Shown here: in pieces, positions 36,463 through 45,172 of the stretch
How positions within the stretch are numbered: position 1 is the first letter of the stretch
Layout: the number at the start of each line of letters is the position of its first letter
Assembly (NCBI GenBank): GCA_020692355.1
Contig: JAIMKP010000001.1
Coordinates: forward strand, 62,001 to 126,000
Direction of reading: 5' to 3'
Length of the DNA: 64,000 nucleotides
Source of the DNA: Desulfosporosinus sp.
GTDB taxonomy: Bacteria > Bacillota > Desulfitobacteriia > Desulfitobacteriales > Desulfitobacteriaceae
Translations under genes and position numbers: made by a program
The notes under the pieces: generated by a model
Seen by the model: only the letters and a program-made list of their open reading frames with translations
Told to the model about the DNA's origin: nothing
The model's database searches: none

Positions 36463-37293
36463 TTATAATAGCAATCGGTCCAGCGTATTGCGCCCAAGAC
36501 CACCCTGGCGAAAGTCCCGCAAAATCTGCTGCGCGGCCTTCAACCTGTCCACTTCCCCACCTTGAACAAGACAACCGCGAGCCCGTCCGATTCCTTCCAA
36601 AGTCAGTTCAACCCCCTTAGCCTGATAGGCTGCCAAGGCTTCTATGTTATAGGTTTTCAACCATTCCAAAAGCCACTCAGCCAGTTCCTCTTGATTAAAC
36701 ACCTCGTCCTTTATAGCCCCAGTGGCTGCCAGCTTCAAACCTACTTGCGGATCCTCAAACTTCGGCCATAAGAGCCCTGGCGTATCCAACAGTTCCACCT
36801 TTTCATGAATGCGAATCCATTGGTTTCCCCGCGTCACACCGGGCTTATTCCCCGTCTTGGCCTTCGCACCCCCAGCGAGCTGATTGATAAGCGTTGACTT
36901 CCCGATATTCGGAATCCCCACGACCATGATCCGCATGCTGCGCGGTCGTACTCCCTTAGCAGCCAATTTCGCCATTTGGCCGGATGCTAGGCGCTCAAGT
37001 TCCGGGATAATCCGGCGAAATCCCTGCCCTGTGGTCGCACTGACTGCCAGGGCGGTCGCATCATCCTGCAGTACCCTCAACCAGCGCTTTGTCCATGACT
37101 CGTCCGCTAAGTCTGCCTTATTAAGAAGGAGCAGTCGCGGCTTAGTCCCCAACAGTTCTTTGAGGATTGGGTTACGGCTACTAAGCGGAATGCGGGCATC
37201 TGCTAATTCAATGACGACATCCACAACCTGGAGCTGCTCAGCGAGAAGCCTTCTCGCTTTGGCCATGTGGCCAGGAAACCATTGAATACTCAT
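36463..37293 (-). CDS. rbgA: ribosome biogenesis GTPase RbgA (YlqF)
   Basis: Circularly permuted GTPase (276 residues) needed for a late step of 50S ribosome assembly. Motif order is G4 (LLNKADL near 57), then G1 (GIPNIGKST near 126) and G3 (LLDTPGLLWP near 171), the permutation diagnostic of the YlqF/YawG group. The C-terminal RNA-binding domain follows (GRARGCLVQGGEVDRLKAA). Neighbours rnhB and lepB match Bacillus gene order. Confidence 0.95.
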   Translation of the reverse strand: MSIQWFPGHMAKARRLLAEQLQVVDVVIELADARIPLSSRNPILKELLGTKPRLLLLNKADLADESWTKRWLRVLQDDATALAVSATTGQGFRRIIPELERLASGQMAKLAAKGVRPRSMRIMVVGIPNIGKSTLINQLAGGAKAKTGNKPGVTRGNQWIRIHEKVELLDTPGLLWPKFEDPQVGLKLAATGAIKDEVFNQEELAEWLLEWLKTYNIEALAAYQAKGVELTLEGIGRARGCLVQGGEVDRLKAAQQILRDFRQGGLGRNTLDRLLL

Positions 37294-37312
37294 GAGACAT
37301 CCTTTCTTAAAA

Positions 37313-37361
37313 GGTCAGGGGACACACCTGAATCAGAGGTCAGAAGTAGGAGGAATGTCCC
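37313..37361. repeat. REP-like GGGACA/TGTCCC element between rbgA and lepB
   Basis: GGTCAGGGGACACACCT, then a 20-base centre, then AGGAGGAATGTCCC. Same orientation as the copy in the TnpB relic. The centre (GAATCAGAGGTCAGAAGT) is closely related to that of the 35463 copy. Confidence 0.85.
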
Positions 37362-37374
37362 ACTAAATTTTAAA

Positions 37375-37887
37375 CTAGAAAAACTTCCACCGATTAAACG
37401 GGTAATACAAAAACCAGACTTTGCCGATCAAATCTTCTTTCGGAAGCAACCCCCACTCGCGCGAATCCCCACTCTGGCGGCGATTGTCGCCTAACACCAA
37501 GGCCTTTCCTTTGGGAACGGTTTCCGGACCATAGGGCGGATAATCTCCCGCCTTCAAGTAGGGTTCTTTAAACAACACCCCATTGACAAACACTTGATTG
37601 TCTTTCAACTCGACCGTTTCCCCTTCCAGCGCAATCACCCGTTTCACGAAGGTACGCTTGGGATCCTTAGGAAAGGCGAAGACCACCACATCACCCCGCG
37701 CCGGAACCTTACTGCGGTAGGCCAGGCGATTCACTATGATGCGATCGCCTGGGATCAGGGTCGGTTCCATAGATGGTGAAGGGATGAGATAGGGCTGAAT
37801 AACATACAACCGAAGGCCGCCAAAAAGTAAAAGCAAGATCCCTAGCATTAAAAAAATCCGTCTACTGCTAAAACGTTGCTTCTGCAT
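37375..37887 (-). CDS. lepB: type I signal peptidase
   Basis: Membrane serine protease (170 residues) that cleaves Sec/Tat signal peptides. One N-terminal membrane helix (about 11-29), catalytic Ser39 in PSPSMEPT, catalytic Lys82 in TFVKRVIALEGE, box E in LGDNRRQSGDSREWG. Compact Gram-positive form. It follows rplS in transcription order and precedes rbgA. Confidence 0.96.
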   Translation of the reverse strand: MQKQRFSSRRIFLMLGILLLLFGGLRLYVIQPYLIPSPSMEPTLIPGDRIIVNRLAYRSKVPARGDVVVFAFPKDPKRTFVKRVIALEGETVELKDNQVFVNGVLFKEPYLKAGDYPPYGPETVPKGKALVLGDNRRQSGDSREWGLLPKEDLIGKVWFLYYPFNRWKFF

Positions 37888-37964
37888 ACACTCTCTCCTC
37901 TCTTACCTGCTGATCATAGTATGGGCAGGCAGTGCTTAGAGCATGCAGAAGCGAGGCCTATGTA

Positions 37965-38001
37965 AGAAAAAAGAGAGCCGGATTGCTCCAGCCCCCTCTC
38001 T
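37965..38001 (-). terminator. terminator after rplS
   Basis: Minus strand AGAGAG...CTGGA...TCCGG...CTCTCT followed by TTTTTT; a GC-rich stem overlapping the rplS stop codon, with a clear U-tract. Confidence 0.75.
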
Positions 38002-38351
38002 TAGCGGCGATCCCGACGATCTTTAATCCGGGCTGCTTTACCCGATAAACCACGCAGATAATAAAGTTTGGCCCTGCGCACAACCCCATGGCGAACCACT
38101 TCAATCTTATCGATCCGTGGCGAATGCAACGGAAAGGTTCTTTCCACGCCGACCCCGTAAGTCACGCGGCGAACCGTGAACGTTTCCCGCAGGCCGCCAC
38201 CTTTCATCTTGATAACAACCCCTTCAAAAACCTGAATCCGCTCGCGAGTACCTTCAACAACGCGAACATGCACTTTTAACGTATCTCCTGGTCGGAAGGA
38301 AGGAAGATCTTGTCTCATTTGTTCTTCTTCAATCATGCGAATATAATCCAT
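38001..38351 (-). CDS. rplS: 50S ribosomal protein L19
   Basis: 116-residue ribosomal protein at the 30S-50S interface. Standard motifs are [29 protein letters not shown] and [15 protein letters not shown], ending in [19 protein letters not shown]. Length is normal. Confidence 0.97.
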   Translation of the reverse strand: MDYIRMIEEEQMRQDLPSFRPGDTLKVHVRVVEGTRERIQVFEGVVIKMKGGGLRETFTVRRVTYGVGVERTFPLHSPRIDKIEVVRHGVVRRAKLYYLRGLSGKAARIKDRRDRR

Positions 38352-38423
38352 TTTTATTTCCCCCCTTCCTGCCTAGATGTTCATGAACTGCTGCTTTTTC
38401 AGTCAGAGGACCATCCGTCATAA

Positions 38424-38480
38424 AGAATTCTCGAAATCTATGATTTCGCCAGAATTCTTATCCCCTATGGGGATCATACC
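38424..38480. other. strong stem-loops in the rplS upstream gap
   Basis: AAGAATTCT/AGAATTCTT with inner CGAAATC/GATTTCG (38424-38459), then ATCCCC/GGGGAT. The gap 38352-38646 has no gene. Further on, at about 38534-38640, lies a pair of imperfect inverted motifs (GGAGTCAGAAT...CTGG and CCAGATCCTGACTCC) that look like a degenerate short repeat. These structures may be the 3' end of the trmD transcript or an L19 leader. Confidence 0.5.
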
Positions 38481-38646
38481 CATATATTTTACCATAAGCC
38501 ATACCTGCACGCAACCGGAACATAGGAAGTTGAGAATTCAGGAGTCAGAATACGCTGGGAATCGTTCTTAGAAATTCTAGTCCCTTAAAAATATTCTCTC
38601 TTAACGAATTTTTCCGTTCCTCCAGATCCTGACTCCTGTCTCCTGT

Positions 38647-39204
38647 CTAATGCCCACGCAGCCGATCCAAAATGATCGCAGCCGCCGAGCGCACGGACAG
38701 GTGATTGTACGCCCCCGGCCCAAAGATGGGTCCTAAAATGACATCGGCCTTTGCCACCTCTTCCTGCAAAAGGCCCCAGCCCGTACCAAAAAGGAGGAGG
38801 ATCGGCTCCTCACCTTCCTCAATCCGCGAACGCATCTGTGTGTAGCTTATGGTATTCGGGTAAATGCGTGCATCAGTAGCCACCCTCAGAGGAGGCTGCC
38901 CTTCAGCCGCCTCAATCTGGGCGACGGCCTCATCCAGAGTGCTCACTACCTGTACCCGGGCAAACGCCTCTTTCCGATCCGGATTATATTCGGCTCCATA
39001 CCCTTCCTGCCAAAACCCCATAATCCGCTTCGCCAAGGCCTGCTGTGCCTCTGCCGGGTGAATGACATAATATCTGACCACATCATACGTCGCGGCACTC
39101 CGAGCAATATCGTGCAGATCTAAATTCGTGATGGAGGTTGCCACCACCATCCCATTCTTATTATAAACTGGCGCATGGATAAGCGCTAGATAAACCCTTC
39201 CCAC
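38647..39204 (-). CDS. SAM-dependent RNA methyltransferase-like protein (PF09936 type)
   Basis: 185 residues with the SPOUT-like layout of the family often placed beside trmD in Clostridia and Deltaproteobacteria. Seen are MGRVYLALIHAPVYNKNG, TNLDLHDIARSAATYDV and the knot-type LLFGTGWGLLQEEVAKADVILGPI. The target RNA is unknown. It lies 30 bp after trmD in the same operon. GTG 39204 is the start. Confidence 0.8.
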   Translation of the reverse strand: MGRVYLALIHAPVYNKNGMVVATSITNLDLHDIARSAATYDVVRYYVIHPAEAQQALAKRIMGFWQEGYGAEYNPDRKEAFARVQVVSTLDEAVAQIEAAEGQPPLRVATDARIYPNTISYTQMRSRIEEGEEPILLLFGTGWGLLQEEVAKADVILGPIFGPGAYNHLSVRSAAAIILDRLRGH

Positions 39205-39234
39205 CGACTTTTCCCCCTATACTGGGTTGTTCGC

Positions 39235-40056
39235 TTATGCTGGGTTGTTTCCCTGTTCGGGTTCTCTTCCTCTTCGCTTTTTCGGAAGCGGGGCTAAGGC
39301 ACGCCACTTCTCCGCAAACACTTCCATCTCAGGATGTTCCTGCCGTAGTTCCTCTAGGAGAGGGTAATCCGAGGCAAGGAATACGGTACGTTCAAACAAA
39401 TCCGGTCGCTTCTGAAAGGTCCGCCACAGAGCCTCTTTGCGCCGCCAGCGCTCGATATTGGCATGATGCCCGGAAAGCAGGATTTCCGGAACGCGTTGCC
39501 CTTCAAACTCTACCGGGCGGGTGTATTGGGGATATTCCAAAACCCCATCCCCATGCGACTCTTCCTTTAACGACTCGCTCTGCCCCAACACGCCGGGAAC
39601 CAAGCGAGCCACCGCATCGATCATCACCGAAGCCGCAAGTTCTCCACCTGTCAAAACAAAATCTCCCAGGGAAAGTTCTTGGTCAGCCAGAGCGCGGATT
39701 CGTTCATCAAACCCCTCATAATGCCCACAGATGAACACTAATTCATCTTCACACGCCAGCGCCCTGGCCAGGGCTTGATCAAAAACCTGGCCCTGTGGGG
39801 AAAGAAGAATCACCTGACGCGAGCCATGGGGTTCCGGTAGCGCTCTCAACGCAGCAAAGAGAGGATCGGGCTTGAGAACCATGCCCGCGCCCCCACCGTA
39901 AGGGACATCATCCACACTTTTATGTTTGTTATCAGCATACTCCCGGAAGTTCACCACGTTTACTTGGATAAGCCCTGCCGCTTGTGCTCGTTTCAAGATG
40001 CTTGCCTGAAGCGGGCTGAACATTTCCGGAAACAAGGTTAATACCGTAAACCGCAT
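39235..40056 (-). CDS. trmD: tRNA (guanine37-N1)-methyltransferase TrmD
   Basis: SPOUT methyltransferase making m1G37 in tRNA (273 residues). Motifs are LTLFPEMFSPL, DDVPYGGGAGMVLKPDPLF, LSPQGQVFDQALA, FICGHYEGFDERI, and LGDFVLTGGELAASVMIDAVARLVPGVLG forming the SAM knot. The C-terminal tail (about 30 residues, Arg/Lys-rich) is slightly longer than usual. It abuts rimM with no gap. Confidence 0.97.
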   Translation of the reverse strand: MRFTVLTLFPEMFSPLQASILKRAQAAGLIQVNVVNFREYADNKHKSVDDVPYGGGAGMVLKPDPLFAALRALPEPHGSRQVILLSPQGQVFDQALARALACEDELVFICGHYEGFDERIRALADQELSLGDFVLTGGELAASVMIDAVARLVPGVLGQSESLKEESHGDGVLEYPQYTRPVEFEGQRVPEILLSGHHANIERWRRKEALWRTFQKRPDLFERTVFLASDYPLLEELRQEHPEMEVFAEKWRALAPLPKKRRGREPEQGNNPA

Positions 40057-40557
40057 CTAATCCTCCAACAGCCCTGGAGGGAGCGTAACATCCATCCGTC
40101 GGCCTGGGACATCCACCTTTTTGACAACACTCTTCAGGGCCGGAACACAGATCTCTCCATGGTCGCCCCGCACAACATAGACATCATTCGCCCCTGTTTC
40201 CTGTATTTGCACAAGTGTCCCCAGGCAAACGTTCCCTTCGTAAACCTGCATCCCTTCGAGTTCGAAATAGTACCACCCTTCTTCTAAAGGGGGAACCTCG
40301 GCGCGGTCGATATAAACTTTGAAGCCGCGGAGTTTTTCGGCTTCGTCCATGCTGTTGATACCCTGAAAGAGCAAATAAACAAGGTCATTCTGAATCCGTG
40401 CCTCTCGGATCTCCAAACTCCTTTTTTCCTGCCCATTATGCAAAAATACCTGCTTCAGTTTGGCAAAACGGTGCACATCGGTTGTGATGGGATAAACCTT
40501 CACCTCACCCTGCACGCCGTGTGGGCGCAGAATCTCGCCAATCAATACTTCTTGCAT
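40057..40557 (-). CDS. rimM: 16S rRNA processing protein RimM
   Basis: Assembly factor for the 30S head (166 residues). The N-terminal domain VLIGEILRPHGVQGEVKVYPIT is followed by a PRC barrel (EGWYYFELEGMQVYEGNVCLGTL). I start at ATG 40557 (MQEVLIG) behind AAGGGG. A longer frame to 40695 would add 46 residues encoded by the inverted-repeat element at 40566-40692, so that extension is rejected, although the reading frame stays open through it. Confidence 0.94.
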   Translation of the reverse strand: MQEVLIGEILRPHGVQGEVKVYPITTDVHRFAKLKQVFLHNGQEKRSLEIREARIQNDLVYLLFQGINSMDEAEKLRGFKVYIDRAEVPPLEEGWYYFELEGMQVYEGNVCLGTLVQIQETGANDVYVVRGDHGEICVPALKSVVKKVDVPGRRMDVTLPPGLLED

Positions 40558-40565
40558 CCTAACAC

Positions 40566-40692
40566 CCCTTAAGGGATAAAGAAAACTCAGCTGGCGCCTA
40601 GCCTTACGGCGCTTTGCCATCCATGGCAGCGCTCTAATCTCAAACGTCCTGTTTGAGTCGGCGACGGCGGCGACGCTAGTTTTCTTATCCCC
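40566..40692. repeat. structured inverted-repeat element upstream of rimM
   Basis: About 127 bp with imperfect terminal inverted repeats (GGGATAAAGAAAACTCAGC at one end, GCTAGTTTTCTTATCCC at the other). Inside, on the minus strand, are the hairpins CTCAAAC/GTTTGAG and GCGCTGCCA/TGGCAAAGCGC. It is an open frame joined to rimM. Structure and size suggest a miniature mobile element; only one copy occurs in this window. Confidence 0.65.
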
Positions 40693-40757
40693 CACAAACT
40701 TATACTTTCTGAACGGGATAAAAAACCCTAATCCTTAGCATTATGTTTCCCCGTCCT

Positions 40758-40790
40758 AAAAAAGTTAAAAAGGGCATGCCGGCCCTTTTT
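40758..40790 (-). terminator. terminator after khpA
   Basis: Minus strand AAAAAGGGCC/GGCATGCCCTTTTT stem followed by AACTTTTTT, four bases after the khpA stop. It separates the ylxM-ffh-rpsP-khpA unit from rimM-trmD. Confidence 0.8.
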
Positions 40791-40794
40791 AAAC

Positions 40795-41025
40795 TTACTG
40801 ATCAATATCGATGTGCACTCGGCGTCCATCTTTGACAGCCGCCGCTTTCACGATCGTCCGGATGGCATTAGCAATCTTGCCTTGCTTGCCGATCACTTTT
40901 CCCATATCTTCGGGAGCCACGACCAACTGTAAGTGTACACTCTTATCCGTATCGGTTTGGTTAACCGATACATTCTCCGGATGATCGACCAATGCTTTCG
41001 CAAGGATTTCTACCAGTTCCTTCAT
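40795..41025 (-). CDS. khpA: KH-domain RNA-binding protein KhpA (YlqC)
   Basis: 76-residue KH domain with the GxxG loop in DMGKVIGKQGKIANAIRTIV. In Firmicutes it partners with KhpB/Jag and affects cell division and RNA metabolism. Placed between rpsP and rimM as usual. Confidence 0.94.
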   Translation of the reverse strand: MKELVEILAKALVDHPENVSVNQTDTDKSVHLQLVVAPEDMGKVIGKQGKIANAIRTIVKAAAVKDGRRVHIDIDQ

Positions 41026-41046
41026 TGGACCCCCCCCACTTAACCA

Positions 41047-41310
41047 TTACTTATTGGTGTGGAATTTGTTCAGGATCCCTGCTTGACGCAGCAAAGATTT
41101 TGCCGTATCGGACGGTTGAGCGCCGGTCGTGAGCCATTTCAGAGCCTTTTCTTCATCGATTTGAAGAACCTCCGGGCGCTTAGTCGGATCATAAAAACCG
41201 ATCTCTTCAATAAAGCGGCCATCCCGCGGAGCATTAGAATCGGCCACCACCAAACGGTAGAACGGGTTTTTCTTCGCGCCTAAACGGCGCAGACGGATTT
41301 TCGTTGCCAT
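41047..41310 (-). CDS. rpsP: 30S ribosomal protein S16
   Basis: 87 residues: [39 protein letters not shown] is the S16 signature. Normal length, good RBS (GAGGTG). Confidence 0.97.
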   Translation of the reverse strand: MATKIRLRRLGAKKNPFYRLVVADSNAPRDGRFIEEIGFYDPTKRPEVLQIDEEKALKWLTTGAQPSDTAKSLLRQAGILNKFHTNK

Positions 41311-41365
41311 GTGTTTTCACCTCCTCAACAGGGTAATCGCCAGAGAATGATGCCTGCGCGCAGCC

Positions 41366-42712
41366 TTAACGAGCAAACGGGAAGCGAAAACCGGGTTTCT
41401 TGCCCTTTTTCCCTTTGCCTGGCCCTCCCGCCCCAGCAAACTGTTTCATCATCTTCTGCATCTGTTCAAACTGCTTAAGCAAACGCCCCACTTCTTGAAC
41501 ACTCGTCCCGCTCCCTTTGGCGATCCGTTTCTTGCGAGAGTCTTTGATCAGTACTGGCTTGCGTCGCTCGTCCAGCGTCATAGAACGAATAATCGCTTCC
41601 ACATGAGACATATCCTTCTCATTAATTTGAACATCCTTGAGCTGCTTACCCATACCGGGAATCATCTCTAAAATCGAGGAAAGCGGCCCCATTTTCTTCA
41701 ATTGCTGCATTTGATCAAGAAAATCATCCAAGCTAAATTCCTGCTTGCGCAGTTTCTGTTCCATTTCCTTGGCCTTTTTCTCATCAAACGCCTGCTGTGC
41801 TTTTTCGATTAAAGTGAGCACATCACCCATACCCAAAATCCGCGAAGCCATGCGATCCGGATGGAAGGCCTCCAAGGCATCGATCTTTTCGCCGATCCCA
41901 GCGAACTTGATCGGACAGCCTGTGACTGCTTTGACGGAAAGTGCCGCTCCGCCGCGGGTGTCGCCATCGAGCTTCGTGAGAATGACTCCCCCAAGCCCTA
42001 ACTGGTTATGAAACGCCTCGGCCACATTGACAGCATCCTGACCCGTCATCGCATCGACGACCAAGAGGATCTCGTGAGGATGAACCGTATCTTTAATGGC
42101 TTGCAGCTCGCCCATCAACTCTTCATTAATGTGGAGCCGACCGGCTGTATCCATGATGACGACATCCAGACCTTGGCTGGCCGCATGCTGCAAGGAAGCC
42201 GTCGCGATGTCCACTGGCAACCGGTCACCTTGTGCGAATACGGGAACTTTAATCTGTTCCCCCAGAACCTGAAGCTGCTTGATTGCCGCTGGCCGATAGA
42301 TATCGCAGGCTACCATTAACGGATGCTTTCCTTGCTTTTTCAGCATCTGGGCGAGTTTCGCGGCATGAGTGGTTTTCCCTGCCCCCTGAAGGCCAACCAG
42401 CAAAATGATCGTCGGCGGTTTCGAGGCAATCTCGATCTTGGCTTCCTGGCCGCCCATCAAGGCCATTAGCTCTTCATGTACGATCTTTACCACCTGCTGA
42501 CCCGGAGACAGAGACTCCAAAACCTCCTGACCAACCGCCCGCTCCTTGACCTTGGCGACAAAATCCTTAACCACTTTATAGTTCACGTCGGCTTCCAGGA
42601 GTGCCATGCGCACTTCCCGCATCGCCTCACTGACATCCGCTTCGGTTAGTTTGCCTTTCCCTCGCAGCCGCTTAAAGGTTTCCTGCAGCTTTTCACTTAA
42701 GCCTTGGAACAT
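41366..42712 (-). CDS. ffh: signal recognition particle protein Ffh
   Basis: SRP54-type GTPase (448 residues) that targets membrane and secreted proteins with SRP RNA. N domain (1-85), G domain with [15 protein letters not shown] near 107, [27 protein letters not shown], and a Met-rich M domain ([10 protein letters not shown]) ending in a basic [11 protein letters not shown] tail. Follows ylxM by 14 bases, as in most Firmicutes. Confidence 0.97.
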   Translation of the reverse strand: MFQGLSEKLQETFKRLRGKGKLTEADVSEAMREVRMALLEADVNYKVVKDFVAKVKERAVGQEVLESLSPGQQVVKIVHEELMALMGGQEAKIEIASKPPTIILLVGLQGAGKTTHAAKLAQMLKKQGKHPLMVACDIYRPAAIKQLQVLGEQIKVPVFAQGDRLPVDIATASLQHAASQGLDVVIMDTAGRLHINEELMGELQAIKDTVHPHEILLVVDAMTGQDAVNVAEAFHNQLGLGGVILTKLDGDTRGGAALSVKAVTGCPIKFAGIGEKIDALEAFHPDRMASRILGMGDVLTLIEKAQQAFDEKKAKEMEQKLRKQEFSLDDFLDQMQQLKKMGPLSSILEMIPGMGKQLKDVQINEKDMSHVEAIIRSMTLDERRKPVLIKDSRKKRIAKGSGTSVQEVGRLLKQFEQMQKMMKQFAGAGGPGKGKKGKKPGFRFPFAR

Positions 42713-42726
42713 GGCAACCTCTCTTT

Positions 42727-43116
42727 CTAGTCTAACAAACCATTAGGCGAATCCCCTGCAATTCCCTGATAAATATCCTCGATCTTCGCTTTTACCTCAA
42801 GGTAGCGCAGCCAAAGGCCCTCATCTCGAAAGTCCTTGGCTTCAAAACGCTGCAACCGTTTTGTCACCGCCAGAAGCTTTTCCCGTTCCTGAAGGAAACG
42901 GCCAGCGAGCCCCAGCTTTTCTTCATACCCACACAGGATCTTTTCCGTCCGCTTGATGAGATCATGAACCGCCTGGCGGCTGATCCGCTCCGCTTCAGCG
43001 ATCTCCCCTAACGAAAAGTCTTGGTCATAATGAAGTTCCCAAATCTTTCGCTGTTTTTCGGTGAGCAGTGGGCCATAAAAGTCCGCCAACAGCGCCATAT
43101 GTGCGAATTTCTCCAT
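42727..43116 (-). CDS. ylxM: YlxM: SRP-associated HTH protein
   Basis: 129-residue sigma-70 region 4-like helix-turn-helix protein ([44 protein letters not shown]) always next to ffh. It stimulates SRP GTPase in some species. First gene of the ylxM-ffh-rpsP-khpA unit, with a near-consensus promoter 40 bp upstream. Confidence 0.94.
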   Translation of the reverse strand: MEKFAHMALLADFYGPLLTEKQRKIWELHYDQDFSLGEIAEAERISRQAVHDLIKRTEKILCGYEEKLGLAGRFLQEREKLLAVTKRLQRFEAKDFRDEGLWLRYLEVKAKIEDIYQGIAGDSPNGLLD

Positions 43117-43128
43117 GCCTTAACCTCT

Positions 43129-43148
43129 GTAAAGTATTTTTACTTTAC
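43129..43148. promoter_or_regulatory. perfect palindrome at the ylxM transcription start
   Basis: GTAAAGTA-TTTT-TACTTTAC, 8-base arms, overlapping the expected start site about 7 bp past the -10 box. Placement suits a repressor operator or a 5' mRNA stem. Confidence 0.5.
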
Positions 43149-43152
43149 ATCT

Positions 43153-43181
43153 ATTGTAGAAAAAAATTGCGCTTTTGTCAA
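43153..43181 (-). promoter_or_regulatory. sigma-A promoter of ylxM-ffh
   Basis: Minus strand TTGACA (43176-43181), 17 bp, TACAAT (43153-43158). The remaining gap 43182-43313 is AT-rich and shows no gene. Confidence 0.8.
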
Positions 43182-43313
43182 GGGATTTTAGCACTGGTAA
43201 TTTGAAACTACAACTTTTTTAAATGGCTTATCAAAAGCTTGTGCAATTTCAGGCTTTGAGCCAACCGTTCATTAACTCATATAACGTTTTTTCGCTATTT
43301 ATTCGCTAATACG

Positions 43314-43343
43314 TTGACAAATAAGCATATTATTTGGTATAAT
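43314..43343 (+). promoter_or_regulatory. sigma-A promoter of the Lrp-radical SAM operon
   Basis: TTGACA (43314-43319), 18 bp, TATAAT (43338-43343), both consensus. About 110 bp of leader precede the regulator ATG, which would leave room for autoregulatory Lrp sites. Confidence 0.75.
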
Positions 43344-43460
43344 CGTCATACGTCAAAATAATATTTTTTGTTAACCTATTTAGTTAAATTGTGTTGTTGA
43401 CACTAAGGTTTAACTGACTAACAGTAATTAGCACCTAATTGTCTTAAAGGAGTCTATATT

Positions 43461-43934
43461 ATGTCTTTGGCTTTTGATAGTTGTGATAAGGAAATAATCG
43501 ATATTCTGCAAAACGATTCATCAATATCCAATATAGAATTATCAAAGAAAATCGGATTATCGCCCTCTGCTTGCCTCAGTCGGACAAAGCGTCTTAAAGA
43601 ACTGGGTGTAATAAAACAATTTGCTACTATCATCGATGAAAAAAAGGTTGGGTTGGAAATAGTTGCGTTTACTTTTGTCAATTTATCTCCGCATAATAGA
43701 AAAACGGCAAACGCCTTTCTATTAAAAGTTAAGGAAACGCCTAAAATTCTAGAATGTTATAACGTTACAGGCAGCTGGGATTATTTATTAAAGATAGTAT
43801 CCCATGATATAGCTTCTTATCGTGATTTTATTATGGATTCGCTCTTGGAATTTCCAGGGGTAAACAAAATCGACACAAACATCGTTTTAGGGACTGATAA
43901 ACAAAGTTTCTGTTTACCTATTGATCAAGTATAA
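43461..43934 (+). CDS. Lrp/AsnC family transcriptional regulator
   Basis: 157 residues. The N-terminal HTH (IIDILQNDSSISNIELSKKIGLSPSACLSRTKRLKELGVI) is followed by the RAM ligand-binding domain (ECYNVTGSWDYLLKIVSHDIASYRDFIMDSLLEFPGV). Such proteins sense amino acids. It is the first gene of a two-gene plus-strand operon with a radical SAM protein, in a stretch visibly richer in A+T than its neighbours. It probably controls that gene and itself; the effector is unknown. Confidence 0.93.
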   Translation: MSLAFDSCDKEIIDILQNDSSISNIELSKKIGLSPSACLSRTKRLKELGVIKQFATIIDEKKVGLEIVAFTFVNLSPHNRKTANAFLLKVKETPKILECYNVTGSWDYLLKIVSHDIASYRDFIMDSLLEFPGVNKIDTNIVLGTDKQSFCLPIDQV

Positions 43935-43967
43935 AATTTATTAGCTGGATTGAGGAGGATTTCAGAG

Positions 43968-45101
43968 ATGAAAAATTATACTTTATTAAAAGCAGCTCTG
44001 CTTACGGAGGGAATCTGTTCTGATATCGAAAGTTTGACAGCAGTAGGCATAAACTATAAAGAGCAGAATCATGGGTTGTTTGGTTGGGATTTTGAAAATC
44101 ATGTTAACCTCAAATTCCCTGATGATTTCTGTCTTCCGGATGGAACAGTTGTACAGTTCCGTTATAATTCAAAATCACAATATCATGTGAAAACGTATGA
44201 TGATAAATTAAAACTATACCTTAACGATCATGAAATTTGTGAGATTACATGGATAGAACGGCCTGATTTTTATAACAAGAAAACAACTCAAAATAATGCT
44301 ATGGTTAAAATTGGTCAGATCGGTGGCAGGGACTGCTTGTTTTTCTGTTATCAAAACTACTGCTCCCATTTTAGCCATAATAAGCAATGTTCGTTTTGTA
44401 ATCTTGTTACAACATCAAAAGTTTACAACTCTGTAATTAAGAAAAAAGATATCACTGATATTGGTGAAGTAGCTAAAGCGGCCTGGTCAGAAGGAAATGT
44501 TAATCACATATTACTTACTGGGGGATGTTTTAGTCACGAAAAGGAAGTTGCTATGGTTTCTGACATCATAGAATCTATAAAAAACCATACAGGATTTGAA
44601 AGAGTTCCCGGAATAATACTTCCCTCTCCTGCTAAAGGGGATGATATTAAACGTTATTTCGAAACTGGGATCAATGCAATTGGATATAGCATGGAGATAT
44701 GGGACGAAAAGTTGTATAAAGCAATATGTCCAGGAAAATCAGAAAGCACCTCGCATGCAGAATTTGTTGAATCCATTAAAACAGCAGTTAATATTTTTGG
44801 ACAAGGAAATGTATTTATTGCTCTGGTAATGGGTTTGGAACCAAAAGAAACATTTTTACAAGGAATTAAGACTCTATCTGCCATGGGTGCTAATATTGTT
44901 CCTTTTGTGTGGTCGCCCAATCCAGGTTCAAAATTAGAGGGTCATAGAGCACCATCTGCAGAGTGGTATTTTGATGTGATTTCAGAGGCTGCGGAAATTG
45001 TATATGATAATAAGATTCCTTCGGGTACAGAAAACCACTGCTATCAGTGTGATGGAAATTCATTATTACATGACGCTTTACGATTAAAAGGCATTGCATA
45101 A
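43968..45101 (+). CDS. uncharacterised radical SAM protein with CX8CX2C cluster motif
   Basis: 377 residues. The cluster-binding segment reads CLFFCYQNYC, then SHFSHNKQ and CSFC: if the last three Cys bind the cluster the spacing is CX8CX2C, not the usual CX3CX2C. Downstream, HILLTGGCFSHEKEVAMV resembles the SAM 'GGE' strand, GIILPSPAKGDDIKRYFETGINAIGYSMEIW a barrel strand, and the C-terminus ENHCYQCDGNSLLHDALRLKG adds a possible CxxC site. The N-terminal 110 residues form an extra domain. ATG 43968 follows GAGGAGG. It follows the Lrp regulator by 33 bp. I do not recognise the substrate; amino-acid-linked chemistry is suggested only by the Lrp partner. Elp3-like and HmdB-like enzymes also have long first spacers but differ in sequence. 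Confidence 0.8.
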   Translation: MKNYTLLKAALLTEGICSDIESLTAVGINYKEQNHGLFGWDFENHVNLKFPDDFCLPDGTVVQFRYNSKSQYHVKTYDDKLKLYLNDHEICEITWIERPDFYNKKTTQNNAMVKIGQIGGRDCLFFCYQNYCSHFSHNKQCSFCNLVTTSKVYNSVIKKKDITDIGEVAKAAWSEGNVNHILLTGGCFSHEKEVAMVSDIIESIKNHTGFERVPGIILPSPAKGDDIKRYFETGINAIGYSMEIWDEKLYKAICPGKSESTSHAEFVESIKTAVNIFGQGNVFIALVMGLEPKETFLQGIKTLSAMGANIVPFVWSPNPGSKLEGHRAPSAEWYFDVISEAAEIVYDNKIPSGTENHCYQCDGNSLLHDALRLKGIA

Positions 45102-45172
45102 ATTTTACTATTATATCAGGGTAGCATGTTTTCGTAATTAACAACATAGTCGGGAAACTAAGCCAACTCTAT

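Noticed and set aside
40558-40695. N-terminal extension of RimM
   Set aside because: It is encoded by the inverted-repeat element; MQEVLIG at 40557 matches RimM starts and has AAGGGG upstream.
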